Of a stretch of 64,000 nucleotides of DNA, positions 33,704 to 44,944 are shown one piece after another. Within the stretch, counting starts at the first letter, position 1. Each line of letters starts with the position of its first letter. The position numbers and the translations under genes were made by a program. This stretch comes from a bacterium (GTDB taxonomy: Bacteria; Pseudomonadota; Alphaproteobacteria; Micavibrionales; UBA2020). The stretch covers positions 1,102,991 through 1,166,990 of the forward strand of contig JAQSDV010000004.1 in NCBI GenBank assembly GCA_029945425.1, in the 5' to 3' direction. The notes under the pieces are model-generated. The model did not search any database and was not told the DNA's origin. It was given only the letters and a program-made list of their open reading frames with translations.

Positions 33704-35766
33704 CCGCTGAAGCGGAAAAAAAGACTGTATCGAAGCCCGGCAAACTGTTCGAACTCGTGACCGATTTCAAGCCGGCCGGCGACCAGCCGACGGCGATTGC
33801 CGATTTGTTGGCAGGCATCAACGCGAACGAAAAAAATCAGGTCCTGCTGGGCGTGACGGGTTCGGGCAAGACCTTTACCGCCGCGCATGTGATTGCGCAT
33901 CTCAACCGCCCCACCATCATCCTTGCGCCCAATAAAACGCTGGCGGCGCAGTTGTTTGGCGAGATGAAGGAATTCTTCCCGAATAACGCGGTTGAATATT
34001 TCGTGTCCTATTACGATTACTACCAGCCCGAAGCCTATGTGCCGAAGACCGATACCTTCATTGAAAAAGACAGTTCCATCAACGAACAGATCGACCGCCT
34101 GCGCCACTCCGCCACCCGCGCGCTGATGGAGCGCCGCGACTGCATCGTCGTCGCGTCCGTTTCCTGCATTTACGGTATCGGCGACGTGGAAACCTATCGC
34201 GGCATGATTTTCGACATCAATGTTGGCGAACAGATCGACCGCAACGCGCTGGTCAAAAAACTGATCGAACTGCATTACGAACGCAACGACATCGATTTTT
34301 CGCGCGGCACCTTCCGCGTGCGCGGCGATGTGCTTGAACTTTTCCCCGCCCACTTGTCGGACGCGGCATGGCGTATTTCGATGTTTGGCGACGAAATTGA
34401 ATCCATCACCGAGGTCGATGCGCTGACCGGCGAAAAGATGGACAATTTCGAAACCGTGCGCGTCTACGCGAACAGCCACTATGTAACTCCCAAGCCGACG
34501 ATGCAGCAGGCGATCAAGCAAATCAAGGCCGACCTGCACGAACGTCTTGCCGAATTCCGCGCGCAGGGTAAATTGTTAGAAGAACAACGCCTCGCACAAC
34601 GCACATCCTTCGACATCGAAATGCTGGAGGCGACCGGCATGTGCGCCGGCATCGAAAACTATTCACGCTACCTGACAGGCCGTGCACCCGGCGCGCCGCC
34701 GCCCACGCTGTTTGAATACCTGCCCGACGACGCGCTGCTGATCGTCGACGAAAGCCATGTGATGGTCCCGCAGCTGCATGGCATGTACAAGGGCGACCGC
34801 GCGCGCAAGATGACGCTGTCGGATTTCGGGTTCCGCCTGCCGGCCTGCCTCGACAATCGCCCGCTGATGTTCGATGAATGGGATAAGATGCGTCCGCAGA
34901 CCGTGTTTGTCTCGGCCACGCCCGGCGATTGGGAAATGCAGCAGACAGGCGGCGTGTTTGCCGAACAGGTCGTGCGCCCCACAGGTTTGACCGACCCGCC
35001 CGTCATTATCCGCCCGACCGAAAAACAGGTCGACGACCTGCTGGCTGAATGCCGCGAAGTAGTCAAAAAGGGTTACCGCGTTTTGGTGACAACCCTGACC
35101 AAGCGCATGGCGGAAGACCTCACAACCTATATGACCGAAACGGGCTTGAAGGTGCGCTATCTGCACTCCGACGTGGAAACGCTGGAACGGATCGAAATTA
35201 TCCGCGACCTGCGCCTTGGCGTGTTCGATGTGCTGATCGGCATCAACCTTTTGCGTGAAGGCCTCGACATCCCTGAATGCGCGCTGGTCGCCATTCTGGA
35301 CGCCGATAAGGAAGGTTATTTGCGTTCCCGCACTTCGCTGATCCAGACCATCGGTCGCGCGGCGCGTAACGTCGATGCGCGCGCGATTTTGTATGCCGAC
35401 AAGATGACAGGCAGCATGAAGCAGGCGCTGGAGGAAACCGGCCGCCGCCGCGAAAAACAGCTGACCTACAACGCTGAAAACGGCATCACGCCGACAACAA
35501 TCCGCAGCAAGATTTCCGATATCCTCGCCAGCGTCTTTGAAAAAGGCGACCATGTGGATGTTAAAGCGGGCACGGCTGCCGAAGGCCATATGGTTGGCAA
35601 GGATCTGAAATCCTACATGTCGGGCCTTGAAAAGCGTATGAAACAGGCTGCGGCCAATCTGGAATTCGAAGAAGCGGCGCGTCTGCGCGATGAATTGCGC
35701 CGCCTTGAAGCAGCAGAGCTGACCTATCTGGGTGGGGCTGCGGCAACGGACGTAACAGTCCAGTAA
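33700..35766 (+). CDS. uvrB: UvrABC system protein B
   Basis: A 688-residue UvrB, the damage-verifying helicase-like subunit of nucleotide excision repair. The Walker A loop is [15 protein letters not shown], the beta-hairpin region includes [15 protein letters not shown], and helicase motif VI is QTIGRAARN. The C-terminal UVR motif ([18 protein letters not shown]) binds UvrC. The frame is open to 33661, but ATG 33700 in an ATGA overlap with the Rap1a-like gene gives the normal N-terminus. Its stop abuts the convergent gene at 35767. Confidence 0.97.
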   Translation: MTAEAEKKTVSKPGKLFELVTDFKPAGDQPTAIADLLAGINANEKNQVLLGVTGSGKTFTAAHVIAHLNRPTIILAPNKTLAAQLFGEMKEFFPNNAVEYFVSYYDYYQPEAYVPKTDTFIEKDSSINEQIDRLRHSATRALMERRDCIVVASVSCIYGIGDVETYRGMIFDINVGEQIDRNALVKKLIELHYERNDIDFSRGTFRVRGDVLELFPAHLSDAAWRISMFGDEIESITEVDALTGEKMDNFETVRVYANSHYVTPKPTMQQAIKQIKADLHERLAEFRAQGKLLEEQRLAQRTSFDIEMLEATGMCAGIENYSRYLTGRAPGAPPPTLFEYLPDDALLIVDESHVMVPQLHGMYKGDRARKMTLSDFGFRLPACLDNRPLMFDEWDKMRPQTVFVSATPGDWEMQQTGGVFAEQVVRPTGLTDPPVIIRPTEKQVDDLLAECREVVKKGYRVLVTTLTKRMAEDLTTYMTETGLKVRYLHSDVETLERIEIIRDLRLGVFDVLIGINLLREGLDIPECALVAILDADKEGYLRSRTSLIQTIGRAARNVDARAILYADKMTGSMKQALEETGRRREKQLTYNAENGITPTTIRSKISDILASVFEKGDHVDVKAGTAAEGHMVGKDLKSYMSGLEKRMKQAAANLEFEEAARLRDELRRLEAAELTYLGGAAATDVTVQ

Positions 35767-36084
35767 TTACCGAAGCAGCTTCATGGATTTCGCGGTGGCG
35801 TGCAGCACGCCCGCCGCTTCATCAAGGTCGCGCATCGAATAAATGCTGCCCTTGTTGATTTCAGACGCGGTTTCCACAAGCTTCAGTTTCAGGTAGTTTT
35901 CTTCGTCGTCGTTGAATTGCGGCACGACCGCCAATCCGGTCATTTGCGTGAACAAATCTTCGGCATGGCCGAGCGGATTGCCATCGCGCGGCGGCATGCG
36001 CGCGGACAGGTTGAAGCAGGTGGCAAGGCGTTTTGCCTCCAGCCCCACTTTGGCCTCGTCGAAAAACCCGATCTCCAGCGACAT
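35767..36084 (-). CDS. hypothetical protein
   Basis: A 105-residue soluble protein that I do not recognise, predicted helical with no motif I can name. Its ATG overlaps the preceding gene's TAA (TAATG), so the two are translationally coupled and probably act together. Its stop directly abuts the uvrB stop from the other strand, with no spacer. Confidence 0.7.
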   Translation of the reverse strand: MSLEIGFFDEAKVGLEAKRLATCFNLSARMPPRDGNPLGHAEDLFTQMTGLAVVPQFNDDEENYLKLKLVETASEINKGSIYSMRDLDEAAGVLHATAKSMKLLR

Positions 36085-36719
36085 TATGCCTTGGGGGCTT
36101 TGGGCGTACGGGGCTTTTTCGGTTTTGCGGGTTTTTTCTCTTCAGCAGCGGGCGCGGGCGTTGCGGGTGCTGCCGGTGGTTCCTGCACGTCTTTCGCACG
36201 TTTCAGGAATTCCTGCACGCGCACCAGTTCGTCCTGCGAACGGCCGGCGAGCGAGGTGAAGAATTTGCCAACGCCGCGGAGCGACAGGTCAGGCGACTGG
36301 ATTTCCGTCATCGGCATCTGCAGCACGTCCTGAATGTCGGGATCGGCGAACAGGGCGCGGGTCCAGCTCAGCGTGCCTTTGATGTCTTTGGCGAACTTGC
36401 CGTCGTTGCGCTCTTCGGATTTCGCGATGATTTCTTCCAGCACGCTGATCATCGGCTTGCCCTTGGTGTCGATTTCCAGTTTGGATGCGACAGCGAGGGT
36501 AAGGATTTTTACTTCGAGGATGATTGGCAGCACATCATATGCCGTCATGATCGCGCCCTTGCCGGGATCGGACAGGATGTCTTTCTGGCGGCGCAGCGCA
36601 TCGCCCAGGTCTTTCGTCAGCAGGTCGGGATTGTTGGAATGGAGCAGTTTGGGGCCGTGATCACGCGCCATTTTCGCGAAGATAAAGGCGAGTTTGAATT
36701 GCGGGGGGATCAAGGCCAT
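36084..36719 (-). CDS. hypothetical protein with Lys/Pro/Ala-rich tail
   Basis: A 211-residue protein that I do not recognise. The first 175 residues are helical and soluble. The C-terminal 35 residues are low complexity (PAAPATPAPAAEEKKPAKPK, then KPRTPKAPKA), similar in style to the tail of the 47976-48383 protein and to histone-H1-like tails, which might bind nucleic acid. AAAGGGAA precedes the ATG. It forms a two-gene unit with 35767-36084. Confidence 0.72.
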   Translation of the reverse strand: MALIPPQFKLAFIFAKMARDHGPKLLHSNNPDLLTKDLGDALRRQKDILSDPGKGAIMTAYDVLPIILEVKILTLAVASKLEIDTKGKPMISVLEEIIAKSEERNDGKFAKDIKGTLSWTRALFADPDIQDVLQMPMTEIQSPDLSLRGVGKFFTSLAGRSQDELVRVQEFLKRAKDVQEPPAAPATPAPAAEEKKPAKPKKPRTPKAPKA

Positions 36720-36767
36720 TGTGGTTCCCTTTCAACAGATTCTGTGCAGCGGTTTTGAGACTATCTG

Positions 36768-36796
36768 TTGTTAACATAAGCCCTTTATAGCGTCAA
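36768..36796 (-). promoter_or_regulatory. possible promoter for the 36719 gene
   Basis: On the minus strand TTGACG (36796-36791), 17 bases, TAACAA (36773-36768). Spacing is ideal but the -10 box is poor. The rest of 36720-37003 is an AT-rich divergent intergenic region with no gene. Confidence 0.35.
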
Positions 36797-37003
36797 CGCA
36801 TGATACGTTAAAATTAACGATTTATATTTACATAATCAGGCCGTCCAAATTATTTGTGAAACTAAAAATCCCTGTCACATGAATCGCTTAAATTTAATAA
36901 CGAATTGGAAAGCGAATACGCATCAAATGCAATCGCTGTACTAATTGTTAATTCTGCCATACAGTAATGTTGTGGGTGTTTAGTTACGGGGAGATGGGTT
37001 GCA

Positions 37004-39028
37004 ATGCCGGACCGGCGTAAGTCCGCACATCCGAAAACCGATCAGGACATGATGCGCTGCGTCGTTGACGCGAAAGGCGATCTCGTGTTCATCAGTCCTG
37101 CGCTCGGATGGGCGCTGGGCCAGGGCGCGACTGCGCTCCTCAACAAACCCCTCCAATCACTGATTCGCATCGTGGCCGCGCTCGACAGCACGCATCAGAG
37201 CCTCGACCTTGCCGACCTGCAATCCGGATTTTATGAAGTCGCGCTGCTGCGCCGCGAACGCGACCCTGTCGTGATTCAGGCGCGCATCGACCGCGTGGAC
37301 GCTGCCGGTGGGCGCCGCTTCACCGTCATCTGGCTCGATCCCGAAGACAAGCTGAAGAAACAAAAGCAGCAGGGCGATTTCAACCTTGTCGCCAAGGAGT
37401 TCGCGGCCTTCATCGCCGAAAACCACGACAAGCACGAAACCGAAAATACCAGCGCCGAGCGCAAGCCGGACCTGACGCATATTTCCAAGGCGGATGGCGA
37501 GCTGCGCCACTTCCTGAACCTCTCGAACGACCTGCTGGGTGTTTATCGCCGCGATATGTCCTTCGTGCGCGTGAACTTTGCGTTTAATCGCGTGCTGGGC
37601 TTCAGCGATCCTGAATTGAAACTGTTCCCCTTCATCGACCTGATCCATCCGGAAGAGCGCGATCATATCGTGCAGCTGATGCAAAAGGTCATCCATGCGC
37701 CGATCGATACCGAAACGCGGATCGACTTCGAATGCCGCGCGCGCTGCAAGGACGGCTCCTACCGCTGGATCGAATGGATTCACAAGGCGGGCGGCGAGCA
37801 TATCTACATCGTCGGTCGCGACGTGACCGAGATCAAGCAGCACGAGATCGAACTGCAGCGCCGCGAAGCGCAGCTATCCGAAGCGCAAAAGATCGGCCGC
37901 ATGGGCCACTGGTACTGGGAAGCAGGACAGGCCAACATCGAATGGTCGGAACAGATCTACACCACGTTTGGCGTCGATCACGATAAATACAAACCCACGA
38001 TCGATACCGTCAGCGCGATGCTGCTGAAACGCGATCTTGGCCGCATCATGCGCGTGTTCCAGCGCGCATTGATCCGCAAACGCGACTACGCGCTGGAATT
38101 CAGCGTGCGTCGCCCGACTGGGGGCATCCGTTACGTGCGCTGCGAAGGCCGCTGCAAGGTCAATATGAAGACCGGCGAGGTCGAGGCGCTGTTCGGCATC
38201 ATGCAGGACATCACCGAACGCACGCAGCACGAAAAACAACTGCGCGAAGCGAAGGAAGCGGCGGAAAGCGCCTATGCGTCGAAAACGCGCTTCCTTGCGA
38301 ATATGTCTCACGAGCTGCGCACGCCGCTGAACGCGATCATCGGTTTCTCCGAAATGATCCAGCGCCAGTTGCTGGGACCGATGGGCAATGCGCGTTATCT
38401 CGATTACATCAGCGGCATCCGCCAGTCCGGCGAACACCTGCTCGACCTCATCAACGATATTCTCGACATGTCGAAGATCGAAGTGGGCAAATATGAACTG
38501 TATGTCGAGGAACTGAACGTCGGCAAAATCATCCGCCTTGCGATCCACATGGTCGAAGGCCGCGCGCATGAAGTGCAGGTGAAACTGGTCGCCGATGACA
38601 TTCCCGACGATATCCACATCATGGCGGACCGCCGCGCGGTTATGCAGATTTTGCTGAACCTGATGTCGAACGCGGTCAAGTTCACGAAGCCCGGCGGCAC
38701 GGTCGATGTGCGCTGCTTCCCCGAACTGGGCGGCGTGGCGATGGTCGTATCCGATACCGGCGTCGGCATCCCGCGGGAGAAGCTGGATGTCGTGACGTTG
38801 CCGTTCGAACAGGTATCTTCCGAATTTACGCGCAACCATGAAGGCTCCGGCCTCGGCCTTGCGATCACCAAGGACCTGGTCGAGCTGCATGGCGGCACCA
38901 TCGATATCGACAGCGAAGTGGGCGTCGGCACGATCGTGACGGTCGTGCTGCCCGAAAAAGTGCCGGAAGGCAAAAAGGTGCAGGCCGCCGAAAATGCCGC
39001 CCGCCGCGAACTTGAAACCGCGGGATAA
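37004..39028 (+). CDS. soluble PAS-domain sensor histidine kinase
   Basis: A 674-residue kinase with no membrane segment, so it senses a cytoplasmic signal. The order is a divergent PAS (about 15-115), PAS with PAC (about 165-280, ending YIVGRDVTEIKQHE) and a second PAS/PAC (about 290-410, ending FGIMQDITERTQHEKQLREA). HisKA follows with FLANMSHELRTPLNAIIGFS, phospho-acceptor His436, and then HATPase_c with LMSNAVKF, DTGVGIP and GSGLGLAI. No response regulator is adjacent. GGGGAGATGGG precedes the ATG. A GH130 gene starts 6 bases after the stop. Confidence 0.95.
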   Translation: MPDRRKSAHPKTDQDMMRCVVDAKGDLVFISPALGWALGQGATALLNKPLQSLIRIVAALDSTHQSLDLADLQSGFYEVALLRRERDPVVIQARIDRVDAAGGRRFTVIWLDPEDKLKKQKQQGDFNLVAKEFAAFIAENHDKHETENTSAERKPDLTHISKADGELRHFLNLSNDLLGVYRRDMSFVRVNFAFNRVLGFSDPELKLFPFIDLIHPEERDHIVQLMQKVIHAPIDTETRIDFECRARCKDGSYRWIEWIHKAGGEHIYIVGRDVTEIKQHEIELQRREAQLSEAQKIGRMGHWYWEAGQANIEWSEQIYTTFGVDHDKYKPTIDTVSAMLLKRDLGRIMRVFQRALIRKRDYALEFSVRRPTGGIRYVRCEGRCKVNMKTGEVEALFGIMQDITERTQHEKQLREAKEAAESAYASKTRFLANMSHELRTPLNAIIGFSEMIQRQLLGPMGNARYLDYISGIRQSGEHLLDLINDILDMSKIEVGKYELYVEELNVGKIIRLAIHMVEGRAHEVQVKLVADDIPDDIHIMADRRAVMQILLNLMSNAVKFTKPGGTVDVRCFPELGGVAMVVSDTGVGIPREKLDVVTLPFEQVSSEFTRNHEGSGLGLAITKDLVELHGGTIDIDSEVGVGTIVTVVLPEKVPEGKKVQAAENAARRELETAG

Positions 39029-39034
39029 TCATTC

Positions 39035-40036
39035 ATGAAACGCCACGGCATTATCGTCAGCCCTACAGGGGATCTCGGCGCGACCTTCAATCCGGCTGCC
39101 GCGAAACTCGATGATGGGCGTTATGTGTTGCTGGTACGCTCCGTGCCTGCTGGCTACGAAAAAATTGGCCCCGTCAATTCCTTCACCGGCAATTACACCT
39201 CGCATATCAGCCTGTGGGACGCGCAAACGCCGACCGGCCCGTTCAATCTGCTGGATGAAAAGGCGATTGCGCCGGACCGACCGTTCGACAAATATGGCGC
39301 GGAAGACCCCCGCATCACGAAGGTCGGCGACACCTATTACATTTTCTACACCTCTATCGCGAAGCCCCTCGACCAGCCCGACGCGGGCGATGGCATCCGT
39401 ATCGCCATGGCCAGCACCAAAGATTTCAGGACGTTCGAAAAACACGGCACCATCGGCCCTGACCGTCGCTGCAAAGCGGGGTTGGTGTTCGAAAGCGCGG
39501 GCAATCTGTTTTTCATGTGGAAAGACGAACAGGTGCATGAGCGCACCATGCTGACCCCGCTGCCGAAAAATTTCGACATCAAGGACATGAAGGCCTGGGA
39601 AAGTTTCTGGCTGACGCGCGATATCGAGAAAGACCTGCTGCTGGGCGCCTCCGGCAAGCATGAAGGCCTCGGCGTCGAACCGGGCGCACCGCCCATCGAG
39701 ATCGAGGAAGGCCTGTTACTCGCTTATTCCAGCATTTCGTCCGATTTCAACTGGACGATCTCGCTGCTGCTGCTCGACAAAAACGATCCCACGAAAATTC
39801 TGGCGAAATCCGACCAGCCGATGCTGCGCCCTGAAATGGATTACGAGCTGAAGGGCGACGTTAACAACGTCGTCTTCCCCTGCGGCGCTGTGATCGATGA
39901 CGGTCGCCTGTATGTTTATTACGGCGGCGCGGACAGGATTTGCGCCGTCGCATCGGAAAGCATGGATGATGTGCGCAAGATGCTGAAAATTGGCGCGGAG
40001 AAACCTCCTGCACCGCCCGCGCTCAAGCACGGATAA
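39035..40036 (+). CDS. glycoside hydrolase family 130 protein
   Basis: A 333-residue five-bladed beta-propeller protein of GH130, mostly phosphorylases of beta-mannosides. FNPAAAKL near residue 18, KYGAEDPRIT (E90-D91-R93), LGVEPGAPPIEIEEGLLLAY, and NNVVFPCGA with YYGGAD near the C-terminus match the family. Catalysis would use inorganic phosphate to cleave a mannose-containing disaccharide; the actual substrate cannot be read. There is no signal peptide, so it is cytoplasmic. It starts 6 bases after the histidine kinase and is likely cotranscribed with it. Confidence 0.88.
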   Translation: MKRHGIIVSPTGDLGATFNPAAAKLDDGRYVLLVRSVPAGYEKIGPVNSFTGNYTSHISLWDAQTPTGPFNLLDEKAIAPDRPFDKYGAEDPRITKVGDTYYIFYTSIAKPLDQPDAGDGIRIAMASTKDFRTFEKHGTIGPDRRCKAGLVFESAGNLFFMWKDEQVHERTMLTPLPKNFDIKDMKAWESFWLTRDIEKDLLLGASGKHEGLGVEPGAPPIEIEEGLLLAYSSISSDFNWTISLLLLDKNDPTKILAKSDQPMLRPEMDYELKGDVNNVVFPCGAVIDDGRLYVYYGGADRICAVASESMDDVRKMLKIGAEKPPAPPALKHG

Positions 40037-40039
40037 CCT

Positions 40040-41011
40040 TTACTTACCGGCGGATTGTTCGCGGTCTTCGAATTTCAGGAAGGCGGCGGTGTCGTCGTCG
40101 ATCTCGACGCAGGCCTGCAGGCCGGAGCGGAAATCGGGGTGCAGCAGCGTTACGCCCAGTTCGTTCTTCAGGCGGTCGTTCTTGATGCGTTTATTGTCTT
40201 TGTAAAAGCTGCGCACGATGGGCGCCATTTCTGTCTGCTCGAATTCTGTCATCGGCGGGGCGTCGATGCCGATCAGGTTGCAGGCAAAGGTCACGACTTC
40301 GTGACTGGACGAGGGCATATCGTCGGACAGGTTATAGATGGCGCCCGGATTGGGCTTGTTCATCGAGCCGATCAGCGCCTGCACAATATCATCCACATGG
40401 ATCCGGTTGAACACATGGCCGGGCTTGTCGATGCGGCGGGCGGTGCCTGCACGCACGGAATCAATGGCGCTGCGGCCGGGGCCGTAAATGCCGGAGAGGC
40501 GGAAGGTATGCAGGGGCAGCCCGTCATTCAGGTGCAGGAAATTCCATTGCTGTTCCGCGCGCAGGCGCAACGACCCGCGGCGGCTCGTCGGCTCCGGCGT
40601 CGCGCGTTCGTCGATCCAGTTGCCGTCCTGATTGCCGTAAACGCCTGTGGTGGAAAGGTATCCGACCCATTCGATATTCGGCATGCTGGCGATGTCAGAA
40701 CCATGCGCGTCGACCACCAGATCGCCATCCGCGCCCGGCGGAATGGATATCAGCACATGCGTGACATCCGCGAAAGTTTCGAACGGGTCCATGATGGTAT
40801 GCGTCTGGTCATACAGCAGGGCATCGATGCCGGATTGCTTCAGGAAGGCGCGTTTTTCGGGGTCTGTCGTAGTGCCCGCGATTTTCCAGCCGAATTCGCG
40901 CAGGCGTTCGCCCAGAAAACTCGCCGTGTAACCATAGCCGAAGCAGAACAGTTTTTTGTCGCGCGCGGCGGGCTGGATGGGGTCAATCTTGTCGCGCATA
41001 CCGTCCACCAT
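40040..41011 (-). CDS. SDR-family NAD(P)-dependent epimerase/dehydratase-like protein
   Basis: A 323-residue extended short-chain dehydrogenase resembling YeeZ. The nucleotide loop is FCFGYGYTASFLGERL at about 21-36. LSTTGVYG supplies the conserved Ser/Thr region, although the usual YxxxK is not clear (LRLRAEQQWNFL stands in the equivalent place). HTFRLSGIYGPGRS and NRIHVDDIV follow. ATG 40996 is an alternative start. It is the last gene of a long leftward run and follows the GST gene by 8 bases. Confidence 0.82.
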   Translation of the reverse strand: MVDGMRDKIDPIQPAARDKKLFCFGYGYTASFLGERLREFGWKIAGTTTDPEKRAFLKQSGIDALLYDQTHTIMDPFETFADVTHVLISIPPGADGDLVVDAHGSDIASMPNIEWVGYLSTTGVYGNQDGNWIDERATPEPTSRRGSLRLRAEQQWNFLHLNDGLPLHTFRLSGIYGPGRSAIDSVRAGTARRIDKPGHVFNRIHVDDIVQALIGSMNKPNPGAIYNLSDDMPSSSHEVVTFACNLIGIDAPPMTEFEQTEMAPIVRSFYKDNKRIKNDRLKNELGVTLLHPDFRSGLQACVEIDDDTAAFLKFEDREQSAGK

Positions 41012-41019
41012 CCAACCGA

Positions 41020-41688
41020 TCAGAAATCAAGGTTCTGATAATGGCTGGGCGGAGAGAAGCCCGGAATGCTGTCATCCAGCAACGGCTTGAAGGACGGGCG
41101 CGATTTGATGCGCGCATACCAGTCCTTGGCGGCCTTGTGTTCTTCCCAAGGCACATCACCGATATAATCGATGGCGGAAAGATGCGCGGCGGCCGTGACA
41201 TCGGCCAGCGAAATATCGTCACCCGCCAGCCAGCGGCGGCGTTCAGTCAGGAACCCGATGTAGTCGAGATGGTAATGGATGTTCGCATGACCGGCGCGGA
41301 TGGACGGGCCGTGCGGCTCGCCCATTTTCAGGAAGCGTTTCATCATCTTTTCGCCGACCAGGTTTTCAGTCACCTCGGCGTTGAATTTCTGGTCGAACCA
41401 GGCGACAAGGCGGCGGGTCTCTGCGCGCTGCAGCGGGTCGCGGCCCATCAGGTCGATCGTATTGTATACCTCGTTCAAATATTCCGAGATGACCTGGCTG
41501 TCGGTCAGGATCGTGCCGTCCGGCTCGATCAATACAGGCACATCGCCCGCAGGGTTGAGGGCGAGGAATTCGGTGCGGCGCTCCCAGATTTTCTCGATCT
41601 TCAGATCGAAGTCGAGTTTCTTCTCGGCAAGTGCAATGCGCACTTTCCGAGACGATGGATGCAGCCATAGGTGATAGAGCGTCCTCAT
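41020..41688 (-). CDS. glutathione S-transferase family protein
   Basis: A 222-residue GST. The N-terminal thioredoxin-like domain (MRTLYHLWLHPSSRKVRIAL, then NPAGDVPVLIEPDGTILTDS with the cis-Pro and the glutathione-binding Glu/Asp-Ser region) precedes the all-helical C-terminal domain with LAGDDISLADVTAAAHLS. HPSSRKVR suggests a serine rather than a cysteine as the active-site residue. The frame extends to a TTG at 41724; ATG 41688 is used because the domain starts there. The substrate is unknown. Confidence 0.88.
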   Translation of the reverse strand: MRTLYHLWLHPSSRKVRIALAEKKLDFDLKIEKIWERRTEFLALNPAGDVPVLIEPDGTILTDSQVISEYLNEVYNTIDLMGRDPLQRAETRRLVAWFDQKFNAEVTENLVGEKMMKRFLKMGEPHGPSIRAGHANIHYHLDYIGFLTERRRWLAGDDISLADVTAAAHLSAIDYIGDVPWEEHKAAKDWYARIKSRPSFKPLLDDSIPGFSPPSHYQNLDF

Positions 41689-41752
41689 TCCATTGAATTT
41701 AAAGAACGAATCGCTCCACGACAATTGTAAAATCCAAGAAGGGCTGTCGGGC

Positions 41753-42394
41753 TTACTTTGTTCCTGCTTTGTCGGCAGTCGCGGTCAGTTTCACATCGAC
41801 CTCGATCTCATTTGCAATAACGCTGGGATCGGCCCAATCGCCTGTTCCCAATGCGAATTTGGAGCGGTCGAGGGTGACTTTGCCGTTCATCACGGCTTTG
41901 TCTTTGCCAGAGTCCTTGGTATCGATCAAAAGCGTAAACGGCAGTTCGATCTGCTGCACGGTGCCGTGCAGGGTCAGGGTTGCCTCGGCAACATAGCTGC
42001 CGTCGTCCTTTTTAATGATCTTCTGCGTCTCGAATCGCGCCTGCTGGAACTGCCCGATATCGAGCCAGTCTGCACCGAACAGGCTCTTGTTCCGGTCGGT
42101 GTCGCGCGCATCGATGGTGGTCAGGTCGATATCGACGGTGACCTTGGACTGGTCCAGTTGCGCATCATCGAAATGAATGGTGGGGGCGAAGCTGAGGATT
42201 TGACCGTCGAAATCCTTGCCCATCTGCTTGCCCTTGAAGGTAATGCTGCTTTCCTTCTCCACCATCTTCCATTCGCGCGTGGTGGGTGCGGGAGCGGTGA
42301 CAACGGGGGCGGCACCGGATGCGGGCGCTGAATCTTCCGCAAATGCGCAGACAGGCAGCAAAGCGAGGAGAAGGGCGAAAATAATCTGTTTCAT
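41753..42394 (-). CDS. YceI family periplasmic protein
   Basis: A 213-residue exported YceI protein with a Sec signal peptide (MKQIIFALLLALLPVCAFA) and then an Ala/Pro linker. The lipocalin-like YceI domain follows (KESSITFKGKQMGKDFDG, then IDLTTIDARDTDRNKSLFGA, LTLHGTVQQIELPF, KFALGTGDW). YceI proteins bind polyisoprenoids in a beta-barrel. It follows the cytochrome b561 gene by 2 bases. A second yceI lies on the other side of that cytochrome. Confidence 0.93.
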   Translation of the reverse strand: MKQIIFALLLALLPVCAFAEDSAPASGAAPVVTAPAPTTREWKMVEKESSITFKGKQMGKDFDGQILSFAPTIHFDDAQLDQSKVTVDIDLTTIDARDTDRNKSLFGADWLDIGQFQQARFETQKIIKKDDGSYVAEATLTLHGTVQQIELPFTLLIDTKDSGKDKAVMNGKVTLDRSKFALGTGDWADPSVIANEIEVDVKLTATADKAGTK

Positions 42395-42396
42395 GG

Positions 42397-42948
42397 TCAA
42401 GGTTTCCCGAAAGGCAGCATGCGTTTGAGGGTTGCGTCTTTGGAGATGAAATGGTGCTTGAGCGCGGCGCCCACATGCAGCGCAATCATGCCGATGAGCG
42501 CATAGGCGAGATATTCATGAAGGGCGGCGAGCTTTTCCGCCAGTTCCTGATTTTTCTCCACGAGATCGGGGAGCTGCACGGTATCGAACAATTTCACCGA
42601 ACGGCCGAAGGCCGACGACATCGTCCAGCCGGACAAAGGCATGCCGAACAGGCATATATAAAGAAAGGTATGGCCCGCATGTGCGGCGGCGCGTTCCCAC
42701 AGCGCCATCCCGCCCACCAGCGGCGGTTTCTTGGAATAGACATGCCACAATACGCGCAGAAATGTCGCGGTCAGTACAAGGATGCCAAAGGATTTATGCA
42801 ACCCGTAAATCTGGAACAGCGACGCCGATTTGTCGGCGCGCACCATGTAAAGGCCGATGCCCAGCAGGCACAGGACTGTAATGCTGGTCAGCCAGTGAAA
42901 GGTCTTGCTGACAGCGCCGTATTTATCGGGGGAGTTTTTGAATTGCAT
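42397..42948 (-). CDS. cytochrome b561 family protein
   Basis: A 183-residue inner-membrane di-heme cytochrome. Four membrane segments are visible, with heme-ligand histidines in KTFHWLTS, YGLHKSFG, LHEYLAYA and IALHVGAALKHHF. The family moves electrons between the quinone pool and periplasmic partners. Sandwiching between two yceI genes is a known association and suggests a shared role in isoprenoid quinone or lipid redox chemistry. Confidence 0.93.
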   Translation of the reverse strand: MQFKNSPDKYGAVSKTFHWLTSITVLCLLGIGLYMVRADKSASLFQIYGLHKSFGILVLTATFLRVLWHVYSKKPPLVGGMALWERAAAHAGHTFLYICLFGMPLSGWTMSSAFGRSVKLFDTVQLPDLVEKNQELAEKLAALHEYLAYALIGMIALHVGAALKHHFISKDATLKRMLPFGKP

Positions 42949-42955
42949 GGCTGTC

Positions 42956-43560
42956 CTACTTGGCGTTCATGCCTTCGAAATCCTGGCGGATGCCTTCGAC
43001 CTCGATCATGATCTTCACTTCGTCGCCCACATCGGGAATATGCTTGGCCATGCCGAAATCGGCGCGGTTGATCTTGCCCGAGATCGAGAACCCAGCCATG
43101 AAGTTCTTCATATAGGGATGACGGCCCGATTTGTTATAGGTGACATCGAGCGTCACGGGCTTTGTCACACCCAGCAGCGTCAGGTCGCCCGTCACGGTGC
43201 CGTTCATGGCACCGTCGCGTTTGACCGCCGTGCTCTTGAACGTCATCTTCGGGAATTTTTCGGTGTTGAGGAAGTCCTCGCCGCGGATATGGTCTTCCCA
43301 TTCCTTCGATCCCATATCGATGCTGGTGGCGTCGATGGTGACGTCGATGACGGAGGCATCGGGATTTTTGACGTCGAAAGTAAAGTATCCGTCAAATTTC
43401 GCGAAACGTCCGTGCGAATGCGACATGCCCAGATGGCTGACCGAAAACATGACTTGCGTATGCGCAGGGTCGAAGGTGTATTTTTCAGGCTCGGCTGTGG
43501 CCGCGAGCACGGGCGACGCGGCGAACAGCAGCGTCAACAGAGCCAGGGTGATAATCTTCA

Positions 43561-43564
<4 letters not shown>
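42956..43564 (-). CDS. YceI family periplasmic protein
   Basis: A 202-residue YceI protein with a Sec signal ([22 protein letters not shown]). The domain starts [20 protein letters not shown], a textbook YceI opening, and includes [20 protein letters not shown] and [16 protein letters not shown]. The start overlaps the accC stop by 4 bases (ATGA), so this envelope gene is translationally coupled to fatty-acid synthesis. It is closer to the YceI consensus than the 41753 copy. Confidence 0.95.
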
Positions 43565-44925
<1,361 letters not shown>

Positions 44926-44944
44926 GATGTTACCCGTTGAAGGA

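Noticed and set aside
36733..36770. Inverted repeat CAACAGAT / ATCTGTTG upstream of the 36719 gene
   Set aside because: One arm overlaps the predicted -10 box, so it would probably not be transcribed as a hairpin; an 8-bp match with a 22-base gap may be chance.
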